Positions 11,560 to 24,284 are shown, counted from the stretch's first letter. The stretch is 64,000 nt of DNA from Candidatus Gillettellia adelgis (GCA_020541285.1 CP047043.1:186001-250000); one strand, 5' to 3'. Made by a program: numbers and translations. Notes: generated by a model from the sequence alone, not told the origin.

Positions 11560-13060
11560 TGAATCCTTGATACTCATAAAGTGCATAAAGATCAATTATA
11601 GCATTAATTCAGTGTTTAATCAATGAGTTAAAGAATATTATTCTTACAATTACCTTTGGTTTTACTAGTAAACGTCACAAGGATTTTGATGTGCTAAAAC
11701 GGCTAGCTAATAAAACTTGACAGCGTATGATAGAATTTTATATCTATAAGATCATTGTAAGAGTGATTTTGCCGTACTAGTTCTTTAAAACCATTTAATA
11801 TCCAGTCAGTAGACATTGAAGATATTCTCAGTAGACATTGAAGATATTCATAAAACCAATGATTACCCGGTGCTCCTACAATATAAGTTAATAGACTCCT
11901 CAATGATTGCATATACATTCCAATACTATTGTTTAAAAATATATTCTGGCTGATGATTTGTTAGCATTACCTGATTAAAGTTTTTCAAAATGTTCTTCTG
12001 AGGTTTTTGATAAATCATTTGGCTGCGTGCGCAATAGCATTCGCATGATAAATAATTATCAATATATAAACATTAATTTTCGCTAATGTAGTATGGTAAA
12101 GTGTTAGTAATAGTTTGTAAAGACACTTCTATCATCACTTTTCTTTATGATGTACTAAGAAGATAGTATCACTTTACAATAGTAAATTTTTTCTATATTA
12201 TTTGCGAGCTCAATAATACGACGAGAATCGTGTTAGTAATGCGACAAGATAAGTGATCGGAAGAAATCTAGTATTCCTATAACATAACACCTATCATAGG
12301 TGATTAATATATGATGATCCTATTAAATAATAATTGACATTTTGTTAGATATTTATAGAAATATAGGGTTTTTACATCCAGAAATAGTATACGTACATCT
12401 AAAGATACAACTGACCTACTCGCAAGTGAATATTCGTGTCAGTAGATTATAAGCTATATAGATTGCTTTTGTATTATCTTTAAAATGACTCATCTCTTGA
12501 CGACAACATCTGTATAATTCATGCAGGTTACTGTTTGTAGTATGTACATATAATCGAGCAACGTGATTTTCATGGCGGCCATTCTTGATCCGGCAGTTCG
12601 TGGATCTAGCTGACTAGTCAATTAGTCGTTGATAGCTAACTTACTGTAATCGCTAACATTAGTGAGTCGTTGATATTATGAATGAGGTAGGATGTTTTAT
12701 GATAGTTATACACATGTCAAATAGTTAACTTAGATTAAAATTATTAATATATTGAGCGAGTTTGAGATTCGCGGCATCGCTTTATTGAGATTCCATTTTA
12801 TTTTTTTGTATTTTTATGAAATTCATGCACAATTATTCATATTTCCATAATACTCTAATAAAAAACCTAGATTTTCTATAAATAGTATATAATGAAGCAG
12901 TCATCATTAAACTGCAATTACTCTAGAATTATCGTATCATTCTGCGATTTTCTTTGTATTTTATTAAGTTTTTGAATAGTCTATAAACGGATTTTTGTTA
13001 ACATTCGTCCGAGACATTTTTTTATGATACCTTACCCTATTTTACTAATTCCTAGTATTG
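11560..13060 (-). pseudogene. dgt: Probable decayed dgt (dGTP triphosphohydrolase)
   Basis: In E. coli dgt is divergent from mtn, and the mtn remnant here starts near 13140 on the plus strand. On the minus strand, YIVGAPGNHWFYEYLQCLL near 11885 resembles the Dgt segment AIFAGTFNHALLEDASECS at the position expected from the distance to the start. A stretch near 13000-12920 vaguely follows the N-terminal SDRGRIINSPAIRRLQ region. The HD metal-binding region could not be read. A 22-bp tandem duplication (11807-11850) interrupts the frame. The call rests on weak similarity plus synteny and could be wrong. Confidence 0.4.
11807..11850. repeat. Two-copy 22-bp tandem repeat
   Basis: Two adjacent copies of a 22-bp unit beginning CAGTAGACATTGAAGATATT, differing only in the last base. 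It lies in the probable dgt remnant and looks like a simple slippage duplication in non-functional DNA. Confidence 0.9.
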
Positions 13061-13138
13061 CATATCATAGATTGTCGCTTTGATAACTATAATAAATAAT
13101 ACTAGAATTATCACATCCACCACTGAGCAAACGCAATT

Positions 13139-13850
13139 TATAAAACAGACAGCATTGGCGCAATGGAGTGAGAGGCTACGTTGTTTTTTAATGCGATAAA
13201 ACTATTATATTCTTCATAGAAAAGGTAATAAAATATATTGGGTAAGCTCAAAGGTATTGATATTGTCCTGTTGCAATTTGGTATCAATAAATTTTCTGCA
13301 TCATATACGGACTAGTTTATTACTAGAATATTGTAGGATGCTTAGCTATTAATATTTCTACCGTTTGTAGCTCGTCAGCACGTTAAAAGTCGACGATATC
13401 ATAGTGTTAGAAAGTACGTTATCACGACGCTGACATTACCGCTTTCTATGTACTAGGATAGATATCGAGTTGTCTAGCGGAATTTATAGCTGATGCCCAT
13501 TAATTGCTGTAGCAGAGCTACAGTATTAAATACTTAAATATGAATGCATTACATGGTTTGATTTTCAGCGGTGATGTGTTTATTGACAGAGCAGAATCAC
13601 TGAAGTATTGTAGGTTACCTTTTGAGATAGTATATTGGTTTAAAAAAAATTCTGGGGTGATTGATTATGTTTGTCATGTATTTGGTTCGTCGTTTGTACT
13701 AGTACGTTCAATGTCCGATACTGACAATAGTAACCCTTAGATTAACGTTGATGAGCTTATTATAACAGAAAACAATAATCTACGATAATACGTCATATGA
13801 TGCAGATGATTTTAACGCAGTATGGTTAACGGCAGAATAATCGGCTTGTA
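13139..13850 (+). pseudogene. mtn: Decayed mtn/pfs (MTA/SAH nucleosidase)
   Basis: Mtn cleaves methylthioadenosine and S-adenosylhomocysteine, clearing by-products of methylation and polyamine synthesis. The whole gene can be followed through several frames. IGAME, a stop, then EATLFF (E. coli IGAMEEEVTLLRD) lies at 13154. GIDIVLLQFGINK (GTEVALLKSGIGK) follows, then YHDADITAF (YHDADVTAF) near 13425. NALHGLIFSGDVFID (NAVRGLIVSGDAFIN) is at 13543 and FVLVRSMSDTD (FVVVRAISDVA) at about 13690. The start codon is gone and at least six stops or frameshifts are present. It runs toward erpA as in E. coli, but btuF and yadS, which normally lie between them, are completely deleted. Confidence 0.88.
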
Positions 13851-13932
13851 TCGATAGACTAGTAGGTAAAAAATTTTCTAAGATTTTTTAGCAAGCTACT
13901 AATAAAAGATATACTGATGTTATCAGAAACAG

Positions 13933-14277
13933 TCAAATACTAAATGAGGCACCACAGCTACAAGTAATTTTAGAATTTGGGTTGATTACTACAAAACGTG
14001 AGCCTTCTAGTCCTTCAATATAGTCTACCCGTCCTCCTATAAGATATTGCAGACTCATTGAATCGATTATCAGCGCCACACCTTTCCTCTTAATGGTTAG
14101 ATCGCCATCGTTAATTTTATCATCAAATGTGAAGCCATACTGAAATCCGCTACAGCCACCACCAGTAATGTAAGTTCGTAACTTTAGGTTCTGGTTTTTT
14201 TCATAGGAGAGTAGTAATTTTAGTTGATTTGCGGCTGCCTCGGTAAAGTGTACAGGTACTACAGTTTTATCATTCAT
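13933..14277 (-). CDS. erpA: Iron-sulfur cluster insertion protein ErpA
   Basis: ErpA is an A-type carrier that delivers 4Fe-4S clusters to apo-enzymes such as those of isoprenoid synthesis. The protein is 114 residues, the same length as E. coli. The three cluster-binding cysteines are present: one in [13 protein letters not shown] and two in the C-terminal [10 protein letters not shown]. The gene ends in TGA. Its former neighbours are gone: mtn is a ruin just downstream and no clcA can be recognised upstream. An intact single gene surrounded by kilobases of decay indicates strong selection to keep it. A purine-rich AGGAGAGAAGAAAAG stretch before the ATG serves as ribosome-binding site. Confidence 0.97.
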   Translation of the reverse strand: MNDKTVVPVHFTEAAANQLKLLLSYEKNQNLKLRTYITGGGCSGFQYGFTFDDKINDGDLTIKRKGVALIIDSMSLQYLIGGRVDYIEGLEGSRFVVINPNSKITCSCGASFSI

Positions 14278-16742
14278 GTTCTTTTCTTCTCTCCTCGTGC
14301 AGTATGAAATACCGAAATTATATCTGGCATAATAGAAGTTATGAGCAGCTTCCAGTAAAATAATAAATCAATCGGGCAGTAATATACCGAATTATGTAAT
14401 TCGGTTATGGCTGAGGTGCATAAATGCAGTGTATTGATCGTTGATAATTTTAAACTAACTATTAACTAGAATCAGCAGGGATATCCTATAACATAGAAAA
14501 TACAATCTTATAAGTATAAATAACCGATTAATAATGTTGATTTTTCTGTTAAATTCTGCATTTAATAGTAAAATCTATAAATGTTATACATATTAGTTAT
14601 GATAGCAGGATCTTTTGGGATATCTCATTAAGCAATGTCGACTAAGTCACGATCTTCAAAATAAGCAATTAATAACCGATTACAGTATGATATTGATCGA
14701 TAAGATACTGTAACTTGCGATTAACAAGGTTATGTATATATATCTACTAAATGCATATTCAACTGCACCATACATACAGTAGTCATATAGTGCATTGAAG
14801 TAGAGCATTATTAACATTAGATATATCTAAATGACTCATATGCACCAGTACAACATTGTTTTTATAACACTAGATTTGCTTTGATATACGTTTCAAACAA
14901 GCTTGTTTTCTAGAGGATCTACACTTATCCGAGACGAACGCTAAGTGCGATTATTTAGCAAATAAGTATCATTCAAAGGTACTAATCACAAAATAGCTCT
15001 TTGAATACCTATAATACTTATGCATATATAACGCTAGTAGCATGTCATAACGTTATATATTGACTGTGTTTAAATTTTTTTCTTTAATTATCTTATTTTG
15101 CTTAAGTAGCGAAATAGTATCTGATTGTGAGGATGAGTAATTTTATCGACTTTTCGTAACTAGTGTTCTTTAGAATATAATGGTTATAAAAGGACTCTAC
15201 TGCGATTGGGCGCTAAAACCTATTTTAGTGCTAGTACTTATTCTATTAGTTTTCTAAAGAAACAATTTATAAAGCTACTATCTTAGTAGATACTTCTTTA
15301 ATTCATACGAAGTATAATGCGATCACACCACAGTAATTAATGAAGATTCTATACCAAAAAATTCTGAAGAAACTTAATGATTCATAAGATAGCAATATTT
15401 ATTGCGATACTATCAAACTATATGCCGGGCAGAAAGATGTAACCGCTGCTATCACAGATAGCATGAGCAGACAGTATATGATCATATAAAACTTATTTCT
15501 TAGTGTATGAAGATTAGAGTTGTAACTTAATTACTCAGGTGTTGAGTAAGCTTCAGTATTCGTATAAAATTATAATAGTTAATACCAACAGAATATCTCT
15601 AACTATCGTCTAAATATGAAAAAATTAAAAAAATCATCTACGTTAACTATAATTTTAAATAATTTATTAATACTTAATAAGTGATTTTCTACCCGCTGTA
15701 CGAGCCAGCATAGCGCTGGTTGATAGGCAATAAGGTATCGCATCTATATTTGACGGCTACAATACGAATATCTCACTACATTGGAATGGTTGTAGATGTA
15801 AAACGCTTTAGTGGCCTCTATAAATATAGAGCAGACATAATTATAGATATTTATAAAAGCTTATATAAAGCTACAAGTAGTAATCAGGATCCTATCCTGC
15901 GCTTTAATAGGATTAATGTAATATAAAATGTTAAGGTTACTATATAGCTGATATGGTTGTGAGAGAAAAGCCTATATGATAAATTATCGGCAATTTATTT
16001 ATCTTCACATCAAGGAAAAACAAACTAAAATTATATAACTAGCACAATTTTGACATGCATGTAAGAGGTGCGCGAATGCAATGTCACTTGTATTATTAAT
16101 ATTAAGGAAATTATTTAATATAATAGATAGTGCGTGCTGTTTCCTATAGAAACAGGTGTCTATAATTAAAAGTAGTCAAACTATAAGAAATAATAATGAT
16201 TTTTATATCTTATTTGTTGTTTTTTAAAATTTATATAAGGATTCTAGTACACAGTACAAATCTAACAAATATTCAACCATAAACAATTACTGCTTTATTA
16301 TACCAAAGATATTTAGGGAGAATATATTACATTTCTTAAATATAGAGTAGAGACTTAACGGAAAGCTATTGTGTAAGATTAACGCTCGCTGCTATACTAT
16401 ATATTCAGGCATATGATTTTCATTGAAAAGAGGTATGTATTAGGTAAAATACAAATAGACGCTGTCGTTTAATTTTATAAAATAAGCATGCATGAAGAAG
16501 ATTAGTATTGATATAATAGTCGGATAAGCATTTTAGTAGCCAAAACAAGATAAGTTCTAATTATAAGTTATGAAAACGTTTATTCAAGTAAAATCCATTA
16601 TCATTAATTATATTATGCAGGCGTATTTTACCATGAAATGCTAAGAATATAATGGAGGATGCGCATTGCATGAATGAGGCGTTTTTATAAAAAGTTAGAT
16701 AAATTAATTAGTATAAATGAATTTCTACACTCATGCTTGTGT
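14278..16742. other. Long AT-rich spacer between erpA and coaE
   Basis: About 2.4 kb without a gene I can recognise on either strand. In E. coli clcA precedes erpA, but no chloride-channel motif could be read. A 68-codon open frame at 15720-15926 (plus) has no ribosome-binding site and no familiar motif, and is probably accidental. Confidence 0.45.
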
Positions 16743-17390
16743 ATGATTAATGTTTACATTATAAACGTAAGGATACTGATCATCACTTATATTATTGCGT
16801 TAACTGGAGGCATTGGTAGTGGTAAATCAACTGTAAGTAATGCCTTTGCGCATCAAGGTTTAGCAGTTGTCGATGCTGACGTAATTGCTCGACACGTTGT
16901 CAAACCAGGCACTATAGCTTTAACTAAGATTTCTGCATATTTTGGTAATCAAATCTTGCTTGCGAGTGGTTCATTAAATCGTATAGCGTTACGTCAGAGA
17001 ATCTTCAGTTTTCCTGAAGATAAAATTTGGCTTAATCAATTATTACATCCTTTAATTGTTCAAGAAAGCCAGCGTCAATTAGCGGCAGCCAACAGTTCTT
17101 ATGCTCTTTGGGTAGTGCCGTTGTTAGTAGAAAATAGCTTACAATCTCTTGCTAATCGGGTTTTAGTGATTGATGTAAACATAAACGCTCAATTAGTGAG
17201 AACCATGGCGCGTGACGCTATTAGCTGTCAGCAAGTGCACGATATCCTTGTCACGCAAGCTACGCGAGAGAAGCGTTTGACTATTGCAGATGATATTATC
17301 GATAATAATGTTAGTGTTATAGAGGTAAAAAAATCGGTTGATGTACTACATCAACGCTACCTTAAACTAGCGGCATTAGCGCCAAAATAG
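16743..17390 (+). CDS. coaE: Dephospho-CoA kinase
   Basis: CoaE phosphorylates the 3'-OH of dephospho-CoA, the last step of coenzyme A synthesis. The P-loop is [23 protein letters not shown] and [12 protein letters not shown] are further family blocks. The protein from TYIIALTGG onward matches E. coli CoaE (206 residues) throughout. The start is odd. The codon aligned with the E. coli ATG is ATC at 16782, with AAGGA (16769-16773) eight bases before it. The nearest in-frame ATG is at 16743, 13 residues upstream and without a ribosome-binding site; another lies at 16674. I list the 16743 start, but AUC, or CUG at 16776, may be what is used. It leads the coaE-zapD-yacG group, with zapD starting 11 bp after the stop. 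Confidence 0.9.
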   Translation: MINVYIINVRILIITYIIALTGGIGSGKSTVSNAFAHQGLAVVDADVIARHVVKPGTIALTKISAYFGNQILLASGSLNRIALRQRIFSFPEDKIWLNQLLHPLIVQESQRQLAAANSSYALWVVPLLVENSLQSLANRVLVIDVNINAQLVRTMARDAISCQQVHDILVTQATREKRLTIADDIIDNNVSVIEVKKSVDVLHQRYLKLAALAPK

Positions 17391-17401
17391 GATTACACTG
17401 C

Positions 17402-18154
17402 ATGAGTGATGTTTCTCCAAGCGTACTCTTTGAGTATCCGCTAAATGAAAAAATGCGTACTTGGTTACGTATTGAGTTCTTATTACAGCAGTTGCACGGA
17501 GAGCAATCCTTAACGGTAACACCTATTGCTCTGACTTTTTTCCGCACTCTATCTGATTTGCTAGACATCTTAGAACGTGGTGAGGTACGCGCTGAACTTC
17601 TTAAAGAGTTAGAGCGTCAGCAACAGAAATTGTTAGCCTGGGTCGATGTGCCGGGTGTCGATATGTCGTTAATCGATCATTTATGCAGTCAACTTAAAAC
17701 ACGTTCTGCAGCATTGATAGCAGCACCACGTCTTGGTCAAGCATTGCGCGAAGATCGATTAATTAGCCTTGTGCGCCAGAGGCTCAGTATTCCAGGTGGT
17801 TGTTGCAGTTTTGATTTACCTACTTTACATATGTGGATGCATGCATCTCAAAAGGATCGTGATGTCAATGTAGCTCACTGGTTACAAACACTCGCACCGC
17901 TAAATCAAGCACTAACTATGGTGTTAGCTTTAATTCGAAAAACAGGATCTTTTCGTAATCAAATCAGCCTTAATGGTTTTTTTCGGGGTAATGCTGAAGG
18001 AGCGGATTTGCTGCACTTAAGTATCAAGTTGGCACAACAACTCTATCCACAGATATCTGGTCATAAAACCCGCTATGCCATTCGTTTTTTACCCTTAGAT
18101 AGTGCACACGGTATAGTACCGGAACGCTTAGCGTTTGAATTAGCTTATTGCTGA
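17402..18154 (+). CDS. zapD: Cell division protein ZapD (Z-ring associated)
   Basis: ZapD is a cytoplasmic protein that bundles FtsZ filaments and stabilises the division ring. The protein is 250 residues (E. coli 247). It begins [20 protein letters not shown], diagnostic of the family, and continues with [38 protein letters not shown] and the C-terminal [17 protein letters not shown]. It follows coaE closely and precedes yacG, an arrangement conserved across gammaproteobacteria. It ends in TGA, so this gene depends on release factor 2. Confidence 0.96.
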   Translation: MSDVSPSVLFEYPLNEKMRTWLRIEFLLQQLHGEQSLTVTPIALTFFRTLSDLLDILERGEVRAELLKELERQQQKLLAWVDVPGVDMSLIDHLCSQLKTRSAALIAAPRLGQALREDRLISLVRQRLSIPGGCCSFDLPTLHMWMHASQKDRDVNVAHWLQTLAPLNQALTMVLALIRKTGSFRNQISLNGFFRGNAEGADLLHLSIKLAQQLYPQISGHKTRYAIRFLPLDSAHGIVPERLAFELAYC

Positions 18155-18321
18155 ATATATTTGAATCGATTGGGTTTTTTAAAAGACGAGCACATAGCAT
18201 AACCCCGAGAAAAATATCCCTAAGTAATTCTAGTGAATTAGACAAAATGTATTTTTTAATTGAAACATGATAATATGATTGCTTGAGAATTCTTTATATG
18301 TAAAAAGGATACATAATTCTT

Positions 18322-18492
18322 ATGACCTTTGTAGTGCAATGTCCAACTTGTTTAAATGATGTGATATGGAGTGTAGTTAATCCTTATCGTCCATTCTGTC
18401 AAAAACAGTGTCAATTAATTGATCTTAGCGAATGGATTAATGAAAAGAAGCCTCAGCACAGACACGGCGATATTGCGGAGGGTGATGATTAA
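18322..18492 (+). CDS. yacG: DNA gyrase inhibitor / zinc-binding protein YacG
   Basis: A 56-residue protein (E. coli 65). It carries the treble-clef zinc motif CPTC (residues 7-10) and FCQKQC, followed by the family signature [11 protein letters not shown]. In E. coli YacG binds GyrB and inhibits gyrase. AAGGA lies about 12 bases before the ATG. It is the third gene of the conserved coaE-zapD-yacG set, 167 bp after zapD. The acidic tail (GDIAEGDD) matches the E. coli end but is shorter. The small size makes this gene easy to miss. Confidence 0.93.
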   Translation: MTFVVQCPTCLNDVIWSVVNPYRPFCQKQCQLIDLSEWINEKKPQHRHGDIAEGDD

Positions 18493-21400
18493 AGTAAATA
18501 ACTGATTAGATTAGCAAGACAATTAAATATTACAAAATAAAAATTTTCAGGATAAAATGATAAGGGTATGTTTTATGTGATTTAAATCCTACGCAAAATA
18601 TACGGATAGAATATAAAATATATAAAACCAGTGAGTAGCTCTTGCTAATGGTTTTTAAGATCGCTATCCACTATACATAAAAACTTTCTATTTAATGTTA
18701 ATATCATTCTTTTAAATAGCTTAGGTGAAGTACTTACTTTAGTTTTTTTAAATTAAATTTTAGCAAGGACTTCCAGATTTTTAATATCTATATATTATGA
18801 TCGTAATAGATACTTAAAAGTATATTACTGAATAATTCGATTAATTACGCATAATAATACGTGATTATATCACGCCTTTTTATAAAAATAACATATAAAT
18901 AAACATGCTGATTTTATCAGACTTTAGTTTTACTAATTATACTATAAGAAATGAGATTTTTGATTATTTAATAAGCAAAAGCACCTAAATAATACATAAA
19001 GTTATTGCGTGATTGTAATCATAAATTTTATCTTTATTTTCTATAAATGTAAAAATTTTGTAACAGAATCAATCCTTAATCGTATATTAGTAAGTTATTT
19101 AGTTGACTGAAACAAGCTTGCAAATAGACTACTTACAGTATAATTAATGTAGTAACTCATTACATAAGAATCACATCTTTATTTTTTACAGTATACATTA
19201 ATCCTGTGTGACGTTATTCCTTTGAGCACTGTTAATGTATCATGGGATAATAAGGTGTTCCTGCTGTTAGGTTTTTTATAGTGCAGTCGTGATTGTTGTA
19301 GCTGGCGCATGGACTGCTTTTATAATTTTATAAAGTTTAAATGCTAGTTTATAGTGAGTTAAAAGCGTAGTGCAATTTTTATTGCTATCGCACAATAGTC
19401 CATGTATAATATAGAAAATAATCACTTGAAAACAAGTGATTATTCTAGCGTTTTTATACTGTTAGGTTAGTATCTATTGTAAAAAATGCGTAATATTTTA
19501 CTGATTTATTGTGTTATATTCAAGTAGTATCATACTAACTCGATCGTTTAGGATTAGTCACTTTATGAAATTTAGGTAAGTGTAATAATAGCTAATTTAC
19601 ATACCTGAGATTTTCTATAAAAAGAATATAGCTATATGTTGTTTGTTAGTGATATTAAAGAGACATTATAAATAAACAGAAAAATTTTGCTGTGTTCAAC
19701 GTATTTTAATGTTTTGAAACTTTTAGAAAATTTGTTTTCTTTTATGTTGTATGCATCTAGTATGTTAGAAGCTTTAAAAGCAATGCCATTATAGTGCAAT
19801 GATTGTGTTATGCCTAAAATTTTATATGGATATCTTAACACTTCTGTATTGAGTAAGCAATTAATTTTGTAATTAATAGCAGGTTTATTAGTAGGTAATT
19901 AATAAAGTATATAGTTTTTACACTTAAATAACTATAATGTTACTTATTATTTTATATTTAAAAATTTTACTTATTATTATTTAAGTATTAGTGCATATAT
20001 GCACTAGAAGTTGGAAGTTCTTTTATCTGGTTGACAGTAACTATAATTTTTTGTAATTCTCAAATAGTATTAATTATATATAATAGGCATACTTAATCGA
20101 TATAGATGCCACTAATTTAATGAATCAATCATTGAGAAGTATACTTAAAGTCGCAATGACAAAATTACTTTCTGCTTACAATATACTTATAAAATATTGT
20201 TTAAGCTATATTTTACTTATTTAGCAATTAAATATTAGATAAAATATCCGTTACGTATAACTCTAAAAAATTTTATTAAACTAATTATCCATAAATAAAC
20301 ATATTACTTTTAAATTATTAAGCAGTAAATATAATACCATAAAAAATGGAATAAATTTTATAAAATTACTATGTTTTTAAAATTAGAGTTACTCGTTAGT
20401 TTGTAGTAATTAATTCATTTAGAGTATAACATCCGATTAAATAGCTATGTTAGATCCAATAATTTTATTATGGTAGCCACTATGAGTGGAGTGATTAGCT
20501 TTATCTTTCTTAGATAGTTTAATATATTAAAACAAATAATAGAATGCTATTAGCAGTAGTATTCTGTAGATGTGAAAAGTGACCCTATATCACTTATATT
20601 CTAACCTAGAATAGGTATTTATTTAGCTAGCTTGTATAAGAAAGAATCAGCACGAATTTTAAAAGTAAATCAATTACTACTGTATATACAGTAGATGAGT
20701 AACAAATATATTACAAACTTCAAGCGTCATACTTATTAGTGTAATGTTACATAATCATATGCGCTTTAGTATTATCATTTTAGATCAAATATAAAGAGGT
20801 AGTGCTAGCTTTATCGAACAGTAATGTCTAATTATCTAGTTAGTATGCTGGTTGTTAGAGATCTACTCGCTTGTTAGGGAAACATTAATTATAATAATGC
20901 TGAAAATTACGATATAGCTTTAAATCATCTTTTATTCTGATAGTTCATAACGATAAGGCAAACTTTTTAGTAACCTATAGACAAGTAAAGACTTCCAGAT
21001 TATTCTGTAATGAGAAACAAAAGATAAGTAGCTTTTAGGCTAAAAGCTGTATATAAATTTTCTTAAAGAAGTAGCAGATAGGTTGAGTGTTCTAATAATG
21101 ATAGAATGTCAATAGTGTACTACACAAAAGTTAGGCATGATCAACTACAGTACGGCACCTATAGTATGGTTAGTAATAATAATTATAATAAAAAGATTAC
21201 ATAGCATAAATCAGAGCGGATTTTATACGCAGGTAGATGGAATAGATAGTGTTAGTTACATACCATATTATTCATTATATTTATTTATCAATAAAATAGC
21301 GTGTTATCACGAATTTCTTATATTAATAGTTTATGAATTTTCAATGCATACCGCTTGTTATACCATATGAAATTTATCTCTAAAATTATTAGAATGATAG

Positions 21401-21555
21401 GAAGTTACGCTATGTTAGGAGTTTAATAAGATTTACGTGTGTTATTATCAGTAGAGTAGACTCAGCGCATGCTCACTTATATCTTTTACTACACAGAGTA
21501 GTCACTAATTGTGCATGAATTGCACTAGAAATTTTATATAACACCAATAGTTGTA
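18493..21555. other. 3-kb AT-rich spacer between yacG and lpxK
   Basis: Very AT-rich with no gene that I recognise. In E. coli mutT and secA face yacG; no SecA or MutT motif could be read here, so either the ruins are past recognition or the genes were moved. The only conspicuous element is a perfect 12-bp hairpin at 19417-19444. The open frame at 21137-21370 (plus, 77 codons) looks accidental. Confidence 0.45.
19417..19444 (+). terminator. Isolated terminator-like hairpin
   Basis: A perfect 12-bp stem (AATAATCACTTG with its complement) closed by AAAA, followed within a few bases by GCGTTTTTA on the plus strand. No live gene lies near, so it may be the surviving terminator of a lost gene, or chance. 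Confidence 0.4.
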
Positions 21556-22536
21556 TTAATGTACGCGAAGGTTTGTAATTTTTCGAAGTAATTGTTCCGC
21601 CTCGCTAGATAGCAATTTTACATAAACGGGTAAATACCACCAGTTAGGTTGCGCGAAACAACGGCATTTTACTGCATCTTTTTCTGTCATTAATAGGGTT
21701 TGTTCGGGGGACGTCAACGCTATGAGCGATAAAGGTTGGTATTTATGATGATCGGAAAAAACCACCTCTTCTTTAATATCGGCTCCCAACTTTTTTAACA
21801 TCGCAAAAAAACGCAGTGGATCACCAATGCCTGCCATGGCTACTACATGTGTTAATTCAGTTGCTGGGCAACGTACTCCACTGAGAATATGTACCGCCTT
21901 ATATGCGCACAAGCGCATAGAGAGCTCTCCTTCTTGAGCTATTCCGCCATTAACGATGCATGCGTGAACGCTGTTAAGACGAGTAACGCGTTCACGCATG
22001 GGCCCAGCTGGTAACCACCATCCGTTGCCAAAGCGACGTACGCCATCGATTACTACCAACTCGAAATCACGCTGTAATGCGTAATGTTGTAATCCATCAT
22101 CACTAATCACTATATCAAGTTGCTGCTTTTGTAGTAACGCTTGAATTGCTTCAAACCGTTTCGGTGCAATAGCTACTGCTGCGCCGGTACGCTGATAAAT
22201 CAGCACAGGTTCATCACCTGCCTCACAAGGGGAAGTATCTTGATTTAAAATTAATGGATAAACTGCAGAATGACCACCGTAACCACGTGATACTACACCA
22301 ACTCGGTAACCACGCTGTTGTAATTTTTTCGTTAGCCAAATTACCATGGGTGTTTTGCCATTGCCACCAACAGTGAGATTACCTACTATCACGACTGGAA
22401 CCGAAGCTCGCCAGCTTTTACGCAGACCGTGACGATAACTAAGCCGAATAAGTGTGCTGACCAAGCCATACAAGAAAGATAACGGTAGTAACGCAATATA
22501 AAACCGTGAGCCCCCTGACCAGATACGGCTAATCAT
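21556..22536 (-). CDS. lpxK: Tetraacyldisaccharide 4'-kinase (lipid A synthesis)
   Basis: LpxK phosphorylates the 4' position of the tetraacyldisaccharide lipid A precursor at the inner face of the inner membrane. The protein is 326 residues (E. coli 328). An N-terminal hydrophobic segment (about residues 10-27) is followed by the P-loop [39 protein letters not shown] and [18 protein letters not shown] are all typical. Its ATG overlaps the msbA stop by four bases (22533-22536), the conserved translational coupling of the pair. Retention implies the cell still makes lipid A. Confidence 0.96.
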   Translation of the reverse strand: MISRIWSGGSRFYIALLPLSFLYGLVSTLIRLSYRHGLRKSWRASVPVVIVGNLTVGGNGKTPMVIWLTKKLQQRGYRVGVVSRGYGGHSAVYPLILNQDTSPCEAGDEPVLIYQRTGAAVAIAPKRFEAIQALLQKQQLDIVISDDGLQHYALQRDFELVVIDGVRRFGNGWWLPAGPMRERVTRLNSVHACIVNGGIAQEGELSMRLCAYKAVHILSGVRCPATELTHVVAMAGIGDPLRFFAMLKKLGADIKEEVVFSDHHKYQPLSLIALTSPEQTLLMTEKDAVKCRCFAQPNWWYLPVYVKLLSSEAEQLLRKITNLRVH

Positions 22537-24284
22537 TTTTGACCAAACTGCAAACGATATAATTGCGCATAGACACCTTGCTCATTGAGTAATGTAATAT
22601 GTTTACCACGTTCAATAATTTTTCCCTCTTCAACTACTAAGATTTCATCTGCTTTTTTAATTGTTGATAAACGGTGAGCGATTACAAACGAAGTACGGTC
22701 TTTTTGCAATTCATTTAACGCCGATTGAATAGCGCGTTCAGACTCAGTGTCTAATGCTGAAGTTGCTTCATCTAAGATTAAGATTGGACAGTTACGTAGC
22801 AGTGCACGTGCAATAGCGATACGCTGTCGTTGCCCACTGGATAACATTACACCATTTTCTCCGATGATCGTGTTTAATCCATTTTCCATTTTTTCTATAA
22901 AATCAATCGCATAAGCCATACGTGCTGCTTTCTCAATTTCTTGACGGCTATAATGTTCTTCGTGCGCGTAAGCAATATTATTAGCGATCGTGTCATTAAA
23001 TAAGTGAACGTTTTGCGAAACTAGTGCTACCTGATCACGCAGAGAAGCTAATGTATATTCACGTAAGTCATGCCCATCTATCAGGATTGTACCTTCCTGA
23101 ATATCATAAAAACGAGTTAATAAATTAGCGATTGTTGACTTTCCTGCGCCCGATCGGCCTACTAATGCTACAGTTTTACCTTCCTTAATGCTTAAGTTAA
23201 TATTTTTAAGTGCTGGGGTGTCTGCGCTAGGGTAATAAAAAGTTACATTATGGAATTCTATTTCACCTTTCGCACGCACTACTTGACACGTCCCAGTATC
23301 TTTTTCCTGTTCCATATCTAAAATTGAAAATAAGGTTTGACAGGCTGCCATACCGCGTTGGAACTGAGTGTTGACATTAGTTAATGATTTTAGTGGGCGC
23401 ATTAGAGCAATCATGGAAGAAAATACTACAGTAATAGTACCGGCTGTTAGCGTGTGTATCACGCTTGGAAAACTAGCAGCATATAGTACAAAAGCTAAAG
23501 ATAAAGAGGCAATCAGTTGAATAATAGGGTCTGAGATGGATGCGGCAGATACCAGCTTCATACCCTGTTGTCGCATGCGGTTACTGACTGAGTTAAAGCG
23601 ATCAGTTTCAACTTGTTGTCCGCCAAAAATGAGTACTTCTTTATGCCCTTTTAGCATTTGTTCAGCACTTGTAGTTACTTGTCCCATGATATTTTGCATA
23701 TTTTTGCTGATATTACGAAAGCGTTTGGATACAATGCAAATTGCAATAGATACAATCGGCGCCATCACAATCAAGATAGCGGAAAGCTGCCAACTATAAT
23801 AAAACATCATACAAAACAATGCGATAATCGAGGCACTTTCACGTACTATAGTTACCAATGCGCTAGAAGAAGATGATGCTACTTGTTCTGAATCGTAGGT
23901 AATACGTGATAGTAAGGTACCAGTGGATTGTTGGTCAAAGAAAGCAACAGGCATTCTTATCATATGACTAAATAAACGACGACGCATATGCATCACGACC
24001 ATGCCGGAGACCCAGGAAATGCAATAGCTGGAAATAAAGCTAGTTGTACCTCGTGTCATCATCAAACCAATAATGGCTACTGGCATCCAATGTAGGATGC
24101 TATGTTCAGTGTTTCCAAAACCATCGTCCAACAAAGGTTTTAGTAAAGATAACATAAAAGCGTCGCAAGTTGCATTGAGAATTAACGCAATACCCGCCAC
24201 AATTAAGCCAGCCTTAAATGGTGTAATCATCGGCCAGAGACGATGAAATGTTTGCCAGGTAGAGAGAGATTGATCATTCATCAT
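22533..24284 (-). CDS. msbA: Lipid A export ATP-binding/permease protein MsbA
   Basis: MsbA is a homodimeric half-transporter that flips core-lipid A across the inner membrane. The protein is 583 residues (E. coli 582). Six transmembrane segments occupy about residues 1-320. The nucleotide-binding domain follows, with Walker [10 protein letters not shown], the Q-loop, Walker [13 protein letters not shown] and the H-loop VIAHRLST. The ABC signature reads LSSGQ instead of LSGGQ; LSSGQ occurs in some ABC proteins and need not abolish function. The first ATG (24284) matches the E. coli start. The msbA-lpxK coupling is kept, while ycaI, which precedes msbA in E. coli, is gone. Confidence 0.97.
   Translation of the reverse strand: MMNDQSLSTWQTFHRLWPMITPFKAGLIVAGIALILNATCDAFMLSLLKPLLDDGFGNTEHSILHWMPVAIIGLMMTRGTTSFISSYCISWVSGMVVMHMRRRLFSHMIRMPVAFFDQQSTGTLLSRITYDSEQVASSSSSALVTIVRESASIIALFCMMFYYSWQLSAILIVMAPIVSIAICIVSKRFRNISKNMQNIMGQVTTSAEQMLKGHKEVLIFGGQQVETDRFNSVSNRMRQQGMKLVSAASISDPIIQLIASLSLAFVLYAASFPSVIHTLTAGTITVVFSSMIALMRPLKSLTNVNTQFQRGMAACQTLFSILDMEQEKDTGTCQVVRAKGEIEFHNVTFYYPSADTPALKNINLSIKEGKTVALVGRSGAGKSTIANLLTRFYDIQEGTILIDGHDLREYTLASLRDQVALVSQNVHLFNDTIANNIAYAHEEHYSRQEIEKAARMAYAIDFIEKMENGLNTIIGENGVMLSSGQRQRIAIARALLRNCPILILDEATSALDTESERAIQSALNELQKDRTSFVIAHRLSTIKKADEILVVEEGKIIERGKHITLLNEQGVYAQLYRLQFGQK

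Noticed and set aside
15720-15926. 68-codon open frame on the plus strand
   Set aside because: No ribosome-binding site, no known motif and composition like the spacer.
18493-21555. Expected secA and mutT (facing yacG in E. coli)
   Set aside because: No Walker, helicase or Nudix motif could be read on either strand, so I do not annotate them even as ruins.
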